From the NCBI RefSeq assembly GCF_030931715.1, contig NZ_CP133261.1:1178001-1242000 (forward strand): 64,000 nt of DNA, read 5' to 3'. The position numbers and the translations under genes are program-made. The DNA comes from Tissierella sp. MB52-C2. GTDB taxonomy: Bacteria; Bacillota; Clostridia; Tissierellales; Tissierellaceae. Positions 44,844 through 53,351 of this stretch are shown here, one piece after another. The notes beneath the pieces are model-generated. The model ran no database searches. It was given only the letters and a program-made list of their open reading frames with translations, and was not told where the DNA came from. Numbering within the stretch: position 1 is the stretch's first letter; each line of letters opens with the position of its first letter.

Positions 44844-45344
44844 ATGGAGTTATTTGCTAAACTTGGGGTAGCTGGAATAATAGAGAAAAATGTTGATGGA
44901 ATAGATTACATATTAATTCAAGATAGGTGCAAGGATGAAGCTATATTGGAGTATGGACTATTACAAATTCCTGCTGGAAAAATAAGAGAATTTGAGAATG
45001 TTTTCGATTGTTTGAGAAGAGAGATTTGGGAAGAAACTGGATTAAAGGTTACAAATATTAAAGGTGAGAATGAAGTAATAGTTTTTGAATCTAATGGATA
45101 TAAAGTGCTAAACTATACTCCGTTTTCTTGTAGCCAAAATATTCAAGGAAAATATCCAATAATGGTGCAAACATTTATATGTAGGGCTGATGGAGAATTA
45201 TTAAACAAGAGTAATGAAACGAAAAATATTAGATGGATATCATTAATAGAACTAAAGGAATTATTAGAAGGTGATAAGAGTTTATTTTATCCAATGCACG
45301 TTTCTACTTTAGAAAAATATTTAAAAATGAAATTAAAATATTAA
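44844..45344 (+). CDS. NUDIX hydrolase
   Basis: 166 residues with a complete Nudix box G-x5-E-x7-REIWEETGL (residues ~52-75), where the glutamates bind the catalytic metal. NUDIX enzymes cleave nucleoside diphosphates linked to another group; MutT, ADP-sugar or cap-like substrates cannot be separated here. Ribosome site AAGGAGATTT. It has its own promoter within the repeated module upstream. Confidence 0.9.
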   Translation: MELFAKLGVAGIIEKNVDGIDYILIQDRCKDEAILEYGLLQIPAGKIREFENVFDCLRREIWEETGLKVTNIKGENEVIVFESNGYKVLNYTPFSCSQNIQGKYPIMVQTFICRADGELLNKSNETKNIRWISLIELKELLEGDKSLFYPMHVSTLEKYLKMKLKY

Positions 45345-45441
45345 TAGTTCACGTAATTTATATATTGCGATCTAAGTATTATTTATAATCAAATATATAA
45401 ATAGGAAGTTGTAGGGAAGATTATTTATATAACCTCTATTA

Positions 45442-45470
45442 TAGCTGTCTGCATTTGTGGACAGCTATTT
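45442..45470 (+). terminator. Terminator after the NUDIX gene
   Basis: TAGCTGTC (45442-45449) / GACAGCTA (45460-45467), followed by TTTTC. Confidence 0.75.
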
Positions 45471-45555
45471 TCAAAAGCCAAATAAAAATATTTGAAAAGT
45501 TTTGTAAGATTTCTATATATGCGAAGTCTTATAAGTGAAAGGAGGTGGTAGAGTA

Positions 45556-46059
45556 ATGGAGTTTGAACAGATATACAATACTTACTTTAACCATGTATAC
45601 TTATATATCAGAAAGTTATCAGGTAATGAACATATCGCCGAGGAGATAACAAGCGAAACATTCTTTAAAGCAATGCAATCCATTGATAGCTTTAGAGGAG
45701 ATTGCGATTTACGTGTGTGGTTGTGCCAAATAGCAAAAAATTGTTATTATTCCCATCTAAAAAAGCAAAAAAATATTAGCAAAATTGAAGGCGTGGAAGT
45801 AGAAGATTTAGTAGACCTCAATTCATTGATTGATGAAAAAATCATTACCCACGAACAAACAGTACAAATTCAAAAGGTATTGCATACTATCCCAGAACCT
45901 TATAAAGAAGTATTTATGTGGAGAGTTTTTGCAGACTTGAGTTTCAAGCAAATTGGTCAAATATTCAATAAGACCGATAATTGGGCTTGCGTTACCTACC
46001 ACAGAGCTAAAAATCAAATATTAAAACGAATGGAGGAACAAAACAATGAAAAATCGTGA
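45556..46059 (+). CDS. ECF-type RNA polymerase sigma factor
   Basis: 167 residues from ATG 45556 with a very strong AAAGGAGGTGG eight to ten bases upstream. Region 2 (YNTYFNHVYLYIRKLSGNEHIAEEITSETFFKAM, core HIAEEITSETFF) and region 4 (IPEPYKEVFMWRVFADLSFKQIGQIF) are both present, and no other domain. It overlaps its anti-sigma gene by 14 bp. The pair is a cell-envelope stress type module; the signal is unknown. Confidence 0.92.
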   Translation: MEFEQIYNTYFNHVYLYIRKLSGNEHIAEEITSETFFKAMQSIDSFRGDCDLRVWLCQIAKNCYYSHLKKQKNISKIEGVEVEDLVDLNSLIDEKIITHEQTVQIQKVLHTIPEPYKEVFMWRVFADLSFKQIGQIFNKTDNWACVTYHRAKNQILKRMEEQNNEKS

Positions 46060-46933
46060 GTGTAGTATTGTTCGTGATATATTACCTTTGTATGTTGAAA
46101 ATGTTATCAGTGACGATACAAAACAATTTGTAGATGAGCATTTAAGTCATTGTGCTGAGTGCAAAAATGAATTGGAACTATCACAAACAGATATACCTGT
46201 TAAAAAAATTTGTTCGGAAAAGGATAGCGGTGTTGAAGTGATAAAAAAAATAGGATTTGATATAAAGAAAAAACGAGTATTTACAGGTATTCTTTCAGCA
46301 GTTATTTCAGCCATCGTTGTAATATTATCATTTGCATATTTAACAGCACCTGAATATCTACCTTATGATGAATCATTTGATATTATTTCTATAAAGGATA
46401 ATAATGGCTGTGTAACGCTTTCTTTTACAGGTGAATATGAGATTTATCAAAGTGAGCAAGGTGTATATGATATTAGTATCTATAATACAATCTGGAACAA
46501 ACTCTTTAATATCGAGAAAAAGCAAGATATAACGGTAAATCCAAACGGAGAAACAGTTAATACTATTTATTATGTGTCTAATGGTGGGCAAGAAAATAAA
46601 GTAATCTATGGAAGAAATCCAATTAATAATGGAGGAGTTATGACCTTACCTCGATTGTTTTTGAATTATTATTTTGTCACTGCCATTTTGTTTGCACTTG
46701 TTTTGGCAATACTTGTTGTAATATTCAGAAAGAAAGAAAAAGTTAAAGCCATAATAGTAAAAATACTATTTATTCCCATTTCTTATATTGTAAGTCATAT
46801 TATGATTAAAGGATGGAATGCCACTTCATATTCAGCAACTCGTGATTTTTATTTGATTTTGCTTTTAGTAATACCTATTTATTCTCTATTTTATATTTTG
46901 TATAAAAAGAAACATTCGAAATTTAGGCACTAA
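46046..46933 (+). CDS. Anti-sigma factor with zinc finger (zf-HC2) and membrane helices
   Basis: 295 residues. N-terminal zinc-binding anti-sigma domain with CSIVRDILPLYVE and the motif HLSHCAEC (~residues 32-39). Membrane helix at ~78-97, an extracytoplasmic part (~98-205), then three further helices to the C-terminus. It should hold the upstream ECF sigma factor at the membrane. The start overlaps the sigma gene's 3' end, implying stoichiometric synthesis. Confidence 0.88.
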   Translation: MKNRECSIVRDILPLYVENVISDDTKQFVDEHLSHCAECKNELELSQTDIPVKKICSEKDSGVEVIKKIGFDIKKKRVFTGILSAVISAIVVILSFAYLTAPEYLPYDESFDIISIKDNNGCVTLSFTGEYEIYQSEQGVYDISIYNTIWNKLFNIEKKQDITVNPNGETVNTIYYVSNGGQENKVIYGRNPINNGGVMTLPRLFLNYYFVTAILFALVLAILVVIFRKKEKVKAIIVKILFIPISYIVSHIMIKGWNATSYSATRDFYLILLLVIPIYSLFYILYKKKHSKFRH

Positions 46934-47007
46934 CTATTATGAGCATAACACGTATTTCACAAATTCTAATTTGTAGCCGCAAATAATTACTTAAAAAATG
47001 TAACTAT

Positions 47008-47046
47008 AAATGCACTAAGATGTAAAAATCTGGTGCTTTTATTTTA
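47008..47046 (+). terminator. Terminator after the anti-sigma gene
   Basis: AAATGCACTAAGAT (47008-47021) with ATCTGGTGCTTTT (47028-47040), then ATTTTATATAAT. The sequence is a near-copy of the hairpins at 19283 and 53203. Confidence 0.7.
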
Positions 47047-47094
47047 TATAATCCAAAACTAAATAAAGAAACCCAAAGAGGCGAAGTCTTCGGT

Positions 47095-47135
47095 TGATAT
47101 GCTCCCCTTATGGTAGACAGATTTAAAAAATAAAA
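47095..47135 (+). mobile_element. Solo left end of the IS3-family element
   Basis: TGATATGCTCCCCTTATGGT and the next ~10 bases (47095-47125) match the left ends at 12085 and 53288 exactly; the following A/T-rich bases only roughly. No transposase or right end follows, so this is a deletion relic. Confidence 0.8.
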
Positions 47136-47235
47136 ATTGGACGTGGTATAGTAAAGTAGAGTTTACAAAAGAGGGCACAAAAAGCGAGGAATAAATTTAT
47201 TTTACATAGTATGATTTTTACAAGGAGGTGAAGAA

Positions 47236-48102
47236 ATGGAGTGGCTAAAGAAACTAAGCAGCGCTATTGACTATATCGAAAAGAACTTGGAGAATGAGAT
47301 TTTATGTGAGGAAGTAGCAAAAATAGCATGTTGCTCGCCTTATTATTTTGGACGTATGTTTACCTATGTAGCCGGTATTCCGTTGTCTGAATATATTCGC
47401 CGCCGGAGAATGACACAGGCCGCCTTTGAACTGCAATCCACAGATATAAAAGTATTGGATGTTGCACTGAAATACGGATACAATTCCCCGACATCTTTTA
47501 ACCGGGCGTTTCAGGGCGTTCATGGAATTTCTCCCTCTGTTGCCAAATCTCAAGGGAGTGTGCTTCATGCGTATCCCCCCATTAAGTTTTCGGTTAAAGT
47601 TACAGGAGGTGATGCTATGCCATATTGTATGGAAGAAAAAGAGTCTATGAGGATTGTAGGTATCCGTATTCCACTAACAGAGGACATGGAGGAAAACCAA
47701 AAATTGGTTCCGCCTTTTTGGAACAGAGCATTACAGGATAACAGATTCGCAGAAGTCTGCGAACTATCGAATCAAATTCCAGGTGTAGTGCTGGGGATTA
47801 CTGTTTATCAAAATCCAGATGATATTTACTATTATATTGCAGCTGCAACGGACCAGCCTGTTACTGCAGGAATGTTTGAGTATGAAATTCCGGCAGCAAC
47901 ATGGGTGATATTTGAAAGTGACGGACATTTCAAAGAATCCATTCAGAATATTTTCAGACGTTTTCTTACAGAGTGGCTTCCATTCTCAGGTTATACTTAT
48001 GCAGAATTGCCAGACATAGAAGTATATCCTATTAGTCAAGAAAAACCGCAAGAGGGGCATTCCGAAGTATGGATTGCTATAAAAAAGGAAAAGGAGAATT
48101 AA
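47236..48102 (+). CDS. AraC-family regulator with GyrI-like effector domain
   Basis: 288 residues. Two AraC HTH motifs in residues ~10-108 (ILCEEVAKIACCSPYYFGRMFTYVAG; LDVALKYGYNSPTSFNRAFQGVHG, cores). From ~125 a GyrI/BmrR-type ligand domain (MRIVGIRIPLTEDMEENQKLVPPFW). Strong AAGGAGGTG site. First gene of a four-gene unit with a stand-alone GyrI domain and an ABC-2 exporter, so a drug-induced efflux switch is likely (inference). Base composition is less AT-rich than the surroundings, suggesting transfer. Confidence 0.9.
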   Translation: MEWLKKLSSAIDYIEKNLENEILCEEVAKIACCSPYYFGRMFTYVAGIPLSEYIRRRRMTQAAFELQSTDIKVLDVALKYGYNSPTSFNRAFQGVHGISPSVAKSQGSVLHAYPPIKFSVKVTGGDAMPYCMEEKESMRIVGIRIPLTEDMEENQKLVPPFWNRALQDNRFAEVCELSNQIPGVVLGITVYQNPDDIYYYIAAATDQPVTAGMFEYEIPAATWVIFESDGHFKESIQNIFRRFLTEWLPFSGYTYAELPDIEVYPISQEKPQEGHSEVWIAIKKEKEN

Positions 48103-48105
48103 AAA

Positions 48106-48561
48106 ATGGAATACCAAATTGAAATCAGAGATATTGAACCAATTCGAGTTGCTTTTCTGAGATACAAGGGAATTGCAACCGAGGCCAACAAGGTTTTTCC
48201 TAGCGTTTTTCAGTCTATTAAGGGAAAGACAAGTGGCGCACCGTTCTTTTGCTATTATGTGATGAACCCGAAAACAAAAATAGGTGAAATGGACTTGTGC
48301 GTACCCACTGAGGAAACACCCATCAAAAATGGAATTGAAATAAAAGAACTTCCACGTATCAGAGCAATCAGCGTTACACATATTGGCTCTTATGAAACCT
48401 TGCATAATGCTTATACAGCAATTGACCGATATGCTGCTGAATATAATCTGCAGCTTAGGCCGCCGTTTAGAGAGGTTTTCATCAAAGGCCCTGGAATGTT
48501 CTTGAAAGGGGATCCTGCTCAATATGTTACGGAAGTTCTGTTCCCTATTAAGGAGGAATAA
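48106..48561 (+). CDS. Stand-alone GyrI-like small-molecule-binding protein
   Basis: 151 residues, a single GyrI-like (SHS2-based) ligand-binding domain ([38 protein letters not shown]). Proteins of this group bind hydrophobic drugs, some hydrolyse them, and some inhibit gyrase. It starts 3 bp after the AraC-GyrI gene and precedes the exporter genes. Presumably a sensor or sequestering protein for the same compound. Confidence 0.85.
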   Translation: MEYQIEIRDIEPIRVAFLRYKGIATEANKVFPSVFQSIKGKTSGAPFFCYYVMNPKTKIGEMDLCVPTEETPIKNGIEIKELPRIRAISVTHIGSYETLHNAYTAIDRYAAEYNLQLRPPFREVFIKGPGMFLKGDPAQYVTEVLFPIKEE

Positions 48562-48562
48562 T

Positions 48563-49513
48563 ATGACCGCTATTCGAACCGAAAATTTAATAAAAAAGTA
48601 TAAGAACGGCGTACAGGCATTAAATGGCCTAAATTTAGCAGTAAAGGAGGGAGAAATTTTCTCCCTCTTAGGACAAAATGGTGCCGGGAAATCAACGCTT
48701 ATTCATATACTGACCACTTATCTAGCTCCTACCTCTGGTCTTGTTACCATGTTAGGAAAAGACATTTACTGGGAAGCGTCTGAAATTCGCACACAAATAT
48801 CCTGCGTAGCACAGCAGACATCTATTGATACACACTTGTCTCTCACGGAAAATATGATGTTTCAGAGCAAGCTCTATAAGGTGCCTAAACTGGAAGCACA
48901 AAAACGCATGAAAACATTAATTTCCTGCTTTGGGTTAGAGCGATACTTGAAATATCCTGTTTCATCCTATTCCGGCGGGGTAAAGAGGCGGCTTGATATT
49001 GCACTCAATATGATGTCAAATCCAAAAGTACTATTCTTGGACGAGCCAACTGTGGGTATGGACATCCAATCCCGCATGGCGATGTGGGACATGATGAAAA
49101 AAATCAGAAATGATTTTGGAACCACGATTTTTTTGACAACCCATTATTTAGAGGAAGCTGACCAGTTAAGCGATACCATATGTATTATGAAGAATGGGAA
49201 AGAGATACTTCAAGGTACGCCTCATGCTCTCAGAGAATACTTGCGACAGGATATGCTGAAAATCAGCTTTGTATCAAAAGAACAAGCCCAAAATTGTTTT
49301 GAGCCGTTAAAAAGTGTTGTTGGTCTGAAGGAATCTGACCTGCGCCGTGATAAAATTATTGCCTGTTTGAAAAACGGACATAACGATTTAGAAAAAGTGA
49401 ATTGGTGGCTGCTGGAGCATGGTATTCCTTTCTTGGGAATAGAAATTATGCAACCTACCTTAGAAGATGTTTTTATCAGGCTAACTAGCGAAGATGATAA
49501 GGAGGTCAGCTAA
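48563..49513 (+). CDS. ABC transporter ATPase (DrrA/NodI-like exporter)
   Basis: 316 residues from ATG 48563, which has AAGGAGG just upstream; the first base follows the GyrI gene's stop by one base. Walker A GQNGAGKSTL near residue 39, signature YSGGVKRRLDIALNM, Walker B LFLDEPTVGMD, and the C-terminal DrrA-type domain (MQPTLEDVFIRLT). Works with the permease that starts on its last base. Confidence 0.93.
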   Translation: MTAIRTENLIKKYKNGVQALNGLNLAVKEGEIFSLLGQNGAGKSTLIHILTTYLAPTSGLVTMLGKDIYWEASEIRTQISCVAQQTSIDTHLSLTENMMFQSKLYKVPKLEAQKRMKTLISCFGLERYLKYPVSSYSGGVKRRLDIALNMMSNPKVLFLDEPTVGMDIQSRMAMWDMMKKIRNDFGTTIFLTTHYLEEADQLSDTICIMKNGKEILQGTPHALREYLRQDMLKISFVSKEQAQNCFEPLKSVVGLKESDLRRDKIIACLKNGHNDLEKVNWWLLEHGIPFLGIEIMQPTLEDVFIRLTSEDDKEVS

Positions 49514-50268
49514 TGGGTGTTTTTATTTTACTTCAGCGCAATATAAAGTGGCGCTTTCACAACGCTTTCACTATTGTAATGACAGTTCTACAACCTATAC
49601 TTTGGCTGGTTTTATATAGCGCCGTTGCCGGACAGTCCATGCAGGGTATTGGAGTTGAAAACTATACGGCCTTTATTCTTCCCGGACTTGTTGTACTTGT
49701 AAGTTTTGGAGCTTGCAGCAGCAGTGGAATTATGAATTATCTGATGAAAACCGATGGGAGTTTTTACAGGGTGTTGATTGCCCCGGTTCAAAGAAGTTCA
49801 ATTGTACTCGGCCAAGTATTAGAAGCAGTATTATGTACTTTTATTGAAGTTGCTATTATGTGCATTGTCAGCCTGTTCTTTTCTGTTAAATTTGCTTCCG
49901 GGTTTATAGGAGTGCTCCTAATTGCTTTGATAATATTTATGACAGCATTTTTTATGGCAGGACTTACTTATGCGATTAGCCTTTGCCTTCCCAATGAGGT
50001 CATTTACGAAACCGTGATGAACGCAATTGTTCTGCCAATCTTCTTTCTAAGCACGGCATTATTTCCGGCAGACAGATTATCTGGGGGATTGGCAATTGCA
50101 GTTAATCTAAACCCGTTTACTCATGTAATTAACGCCTTACGAGCTTTGACTTTACAGGAGAATATTGCTGCCCGTGATGTTACACTTGTCTTTTTTTTAC
50201 TAGCGGTTATGTGCTTTATCAGTTTTTCTTGGGCATTACACAGATTAAAAAAGGAAACAAGCTTATAA
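49513..50268 (+). CDS. ABC-2 type permease (DrrB-like)
   Basis: 251 residues with six membrane segments. The conserved segments LPGLVVLVSFGACSSSGI and the late NLNPFTHVINALRAL are typical of DrrB/NodJ permeases. The ATG overlaps the upstream TAA by one base (TAATG), so translation is coupled to the ATPase. Likely exports an antibiotic-like compound sensed by the AraC/GyrI proteins. Confidence 0.92.
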   Translation: MGVFILLQRNIKWRFHNAFTIVMTVLQPILWLVLYSAVAGQSMQGIGVENYTAFILPGLVVLVSFGACSSSGIMNYLMKTDGSFYRVLIAPVQRSSIVLGQVLEAVLCTFIEVAIMCIVSLFFSVKFASGFIGVLLIALIIFMTAFFMAGLTYAISLCLPNEVIYETVMNAIVLPIFFLSTALFPADRLSGGLAIAVNLNPFTHVINALRALTLQENIAARDVTLVFFLLAVMCFISFSWALHRLKKETSL

Positions 50269-50370
50269 CCATCGAACTTTTACTCAGTTTAGAATTGGAT
50301 AAACCCGCCAAACTCACGTTTTTTGTTGGGCGGGTGCCCATTCTATGTTTACTGTTGACTAATTTTTTAA

Positions 50371-50794
50371 TATAAGTCTCAACGCATTACTAGACTTTAT
50401 GAATCTAAAGAAGATATTTTAAATGAATACGTAAGATCACTATATCTACACTATTTTGAATTATTTAAAAATCAAGATGATCTTTCACTTGCAAATGTAG
50501 CAAAAATATTTTTCTCATTTTGGAAAGATTATAAAGACTTTTTGTTAATGCTACATCAACAAAATCTAATTCATGTTATGCTTTTTTCAATTTAATGAAT
50601 TGCTTCCCAATGTATATGTTAACTTCAAAGCTCATTTATCACAGACAAAGAATAAAAAAAGCATAGAATATATAGTGTTTTATAATGCAGGTGGATTTTG
50701 GAATTTATTGATTAAATGGCTGGAGGATGGTCGTACAAAGACTCTGGAAGAGATGTCTGCTATAGTAAATGAAGTATTGAATTTGAAACAATAA
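50371..50794 (+). pseudogene. TetR-family regulator remnant
   Basis: A frame beginning SQRITRLYESKEDILNEYV (the end of a TetR HTH and next helix) runs to TAA 50593; the rest (FNELLPNVYVNFKAH...NAGGFWNLLIKWLEDG) continues in the +1 frame to 50794. The shift is in a T tract near 50583. The N-terminal DNA-binding helices are missing, so the gene is both truncated and frameshifted. Confidence 0.8.
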
Positions 50795-50877
50795 ATCTAT
50801 TGGTAACTGTCGATAAAATAATTTAGGAAAGTCTTAATAGAATGAAGGCTTTACTTAAATTTTGGGAATGATACTTT

Positions 50878-50940
50878 GCCACCAAGGGGCCACCAGGTTC
50901 AAGCGGCATCTTTTTTGTCTCCTCAAGGCACGTTGAGACG
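50878..50940 (+). repeat. Dispersed repeat, copy 2 (most divergent)
   Basis: CACCAAGG, then CATCTTTTTTGTCTCCTCAAGG about 25 bp on; same layout as 30672 and 57417. Confidence 0.45.
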
Positions 50941-51062
50941 TGCGTTTTATTAACTCGAAAAAATGTTGAGGATTACAATGTCGAGATTAGAATAGACATG
51001 TAAGCTAATCCTAAGTCTGTGATAATTTTGATAATTACCCGTAATAATTCGGCTGAAAAAAT

Positions 51063-51101
51063 ACCTTGCAGATACTTATGTAAATTGCAAGGTGTTTTTT
51101 T
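51063..51101 (+). terminator. Intrinsic terminator
   Basis: ACCTTGCA (51063-51070) / TGCAAGGT (51086-51093) followed by GTTTTTTTG. It ends just before the next gene's ribosome site. Confidence 0.8.
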
Positions 51102-51135
51102 GTGATTTATGGTAAAATGCATTGAGGTGATAATT

Positions 51136-52083
51136 ATGGAATGGATAAATCAATTAAATAAAGCGATAGGATATATTGAATTGCACTTAAAGGAAAAACT
51201 GTCTTATGAAGAAGCTGCGAAAGCTTGTTGCTGTTCTCTGTCAAAATTTCAACAGATTTTTATGTTATCAACTGGTGTAACATTATCCGAGTATGTACGC
51301 TATAGGCGAATGACCATAGCCGCACATGAATTGATTAACACTGATGTAAAAATTATTGATTTGGCTCTCATGCTGGATTATGATTCTCCTGAGGCGTTTA
51401 CAAGAGCATATCAGGCTTTCCATGGATTACCTCCATCAATTACACGAAAAACAAATATGTATGAAGAATTTGACCGCATTATTTTTCAGATGCAAGTATA
51501 TGGAGGAAAATCAAAAATGGGAACAAACAAAATATTACGTATCGAAACCGAAAAGTTGATTATCCGAAAGTTTGTAATGGAGGATTGGAAAGACTTATTG
51601 GAAATCGCAGTATCTAATGAAAAGTCACCATTTGCTGATTGCGATTATGCTTGGCCGACTGATGAAGTATCGATAACTAAAGTGGTTGAGTATTTTTCGA
51701 AAGAGAATCAGTTTTGGGCGGTGGAAGTAAAGGAGTTGCATAAAGTTGTTTGCTTTATCAATTTCAATTTCATGGATGATGAGCAGACTTTGGATATAGG
51801 ACATGTTATTAATGCTGATTATCTGGATAAAGGATATGAATATGAGGCTCTTAAAGCATTGTATAACTACGGATTTATACAGCTTGGGGCAGAAAGAATT
51901 CAGGCAGACTGGGCATTACATGATAAGGATAAATTGACCCCACTTTTAAAATTAGGTATGAAAATAGCGGAAACAAGAATGGCTGATAAGTTTAGACGAG
52001 ACTCGGATGGAAATATATCGAAATTTGAGGGGTGTAAGTTAATAATTACAAAGGCAGATTGGCTTACCAACCCCGCAAAATAG
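51136..52083 (+). CDS. AraC-type DNA-binding domain fused to GNAT acetyltransferase
   Basis: 315 residues from ATG 51136 (GAGGTGAT upstream). Residues ~5-108 hold both AraC HTH motifs (LSYEEAAKACCCSLSKFQQIF; IIDLALMLDYDSPEAFTRAY). From ~138 a RimL-type GNAT domain begins (ILRIETEKLIIRKFVMEDW) with the acetyl-CoA region NADYLDKGYEYEALKALYNYG. The usual GyrI or cupin sensor is replaced by an acetyltransferase in one uninterrupted frame. Acetyl-CoA or acceptor sensing, or a bifunctional protein, are both possible. Confidence 0.87.
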   Translation: MEWINQLNKAIGYIELHLKEKLSYEEAAKACCCSLSKFQQIFMLSTGVTLSEYVRYRRMTIAAHELINTDVKIIDLALMLDYDSPEAFTRAYQAFHGLPPSITRKTNMYEEFDRIIFQMQVYGGKSKMGTNKILRIETEKLIIRKFVMEDWKDLLEIAVSNEKSPFADCDYAWPTDEVSITKVVEYFSKENQFWAVEVKELHKVVCFINFNFMDDEQTLDIGHVINADYLDKGYEYEALKALYNYGFIQLGAERIQADWALHDKDKLTPLLKLGMKIAETRMADKFRRDSDGNISKFEGCKLIITKADWLTNPAK

Positions 52084-52268
52084 AAAAGTAAATCAAATAT
52101 TTTATGTAATGGATATCTTTTGAGAATGAGGGAATTTTCGGTTTGAAAGTAAGGAGATGAAAAATTGAAATAAAGGAAATCATGAGTGGTTTTTGATGAA
52201 AAGGGGCTTACGAAAAGGAATCACTAGGCCTTGCCGTCATCATTATTGCCACCTTAAGACGCATTGGG

Positions 52269-52505
52269 AGTATAATTCTGATGACGTATTGTGGTTTAGA
52301 TAAGGAATAATTGGACTTGACCCCAATATATAGTGGTTTTGAGATGGAATTGGGGTCAAAAATCGGTTGAAAAACATTGTTTTTTGACCTCTAAAAATAG
52401 TGTATTTGACAGATGACATTGTATACTTGGAGACATTTGAAGGGTAAAAGGTTGAATTTGGTTGATGTAATCATAGGTTATTTATATACTATAGATGAAT
52501 ATCAC
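52269..52505 (+). repeat. Repeated upstream module with promoter, copy B
   Basis: Shares GAGTATAATTCTGATGACGT, ATATAGTGGTT, GGGGTCAAAAATCGGTT, AGATGACATTG and TATACTATAGATGAA, in order, with 44610-44815. The promoter is TTGATG (52462-52467), 17 bp, TATACT (52485-52490). Inside is a perfect inverted repeat TTGACCCCAAT (52316-52326) / ATTGGGGTCAA (52349-52359). The dispersed CATCATTATTG repeat (52238) directly adjoins its left side. Confidence 0.75.
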
Positions 52506-52578
52506 TAGTATTAAACGACGCATGTTTGTTGTTTGTATTACACTTATATAAAGGTTTATATTATAGGGTGAGGATAAG

Positions 52579-53112
52579 GTGAAAATTGGGCTAGTGAGAC
52601 ATTTTGAAGTGATTCATTCTTATAGTAAATTTATGACATCTAAAGGGTTTGAAGAATGGGTAAACATATACGATACAGCACCAGTTAGGCAGGATTATCC
52701 AGATGAAAGTCAAATTAAATGGGAAAGATGTTTGTCAAGTGATTTACCAAGGGCATTAAGTACTGCTAGACATATATATAAGGGGGAAATAATTGGGACT
52801 AAAGAATTAAGGGAAGTACATATTTCACCTGTCTTTAAGACAAATATAAAACTCCCTTTTGCATTATGGACTGTTTTAGGGAGAATGGAATGGCTATGTT
52901 CACATGGGTCTCAAAACGAAAAAAAGGCTGAAACTGAAGAAAGAATACGAAACTTCATATCTTATGTTATCTCCTCTCAGGAGAATAATACTTTGCTAGT
53001 AACACATGGATTTTCAATGAAGTATACTCAAGAAGACCTTTTAAAACAAGGATTTAAGGGTGAGAAGTTTATAAAGGCACAAAATGGTAAAATGTATATC
53101 TTTAAAAAATAG
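52579..53112 (+). CDS. Histidine phosphatase family protein
   Basis: 177 residues. The N-terminus KIGLVRHFEV carries the catalytic His of the RHG motif, here RHF instead of RHG, and the second His is in LLVTHGFSMKY (~140). The SSDLPRALSTARHI block is typical of phosphoglycerate-mutase-like phosphatases. It is shorter than cofactor-dependent mutases. The start is GTG 52579 behind GTGAGGA. The substrate is unknown. Confidence 0.85.
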   Translation: MKIGLVRHFEVIHSYSKFMTSKGFEEWVNIYDTAPVRQDYPDESQIKWERCLSSDLPRALSTARHIYKGEIIGTKELREVHISPVFKTNIKLPFALWTVLGRMEWLCSHGSQNEKKAETEERIRNFISYVISSQENNTLLVTHGFSMKYTQEDLLKQGFKGEKFIKAQNGKMYIFKK

Positions 53113-53202
53113 CTGGATATTAGTTGTATATTATTTATACATAAGTCACTAACAAGTGAAAAAAATTAAATGTTATATGAAAAATTAAAATAATAAAATC
53201 AT

Positions 53203-53246
53203 AAATGCATTAAGATTCATATAAAATCTTAATGCATTTATTTTTT
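53203..53246 (+). terminator. Intrinsic terminator
   Basis: Perfect 15-bp stem AAATGCATTAAGATT (53203-53217) / AATCTTAATGCATTT (53225-53239) followed by ATTTTTTAA; the third member of a hairpin family also seen at 19283 and 47008. Confidence 0.9.
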
Positions 53247-53351
53247 AATAAAAGCTAAATGGTGAATTAAAATGGCAAAGTTAAGGTTGATATGCTCCCC
53301 TTATGGTAGACAGATTAAATAAAAAAATCTGATACCAAAGGGGAGTTTTTT

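Noticed and set aside
50303-50335. Terminator after the DrrB-like gene (ACCCGCC/GGCGGGT)
   Set aside because: The T tract lies in the loop, not after the stem; left out of the feature list for lack of support.
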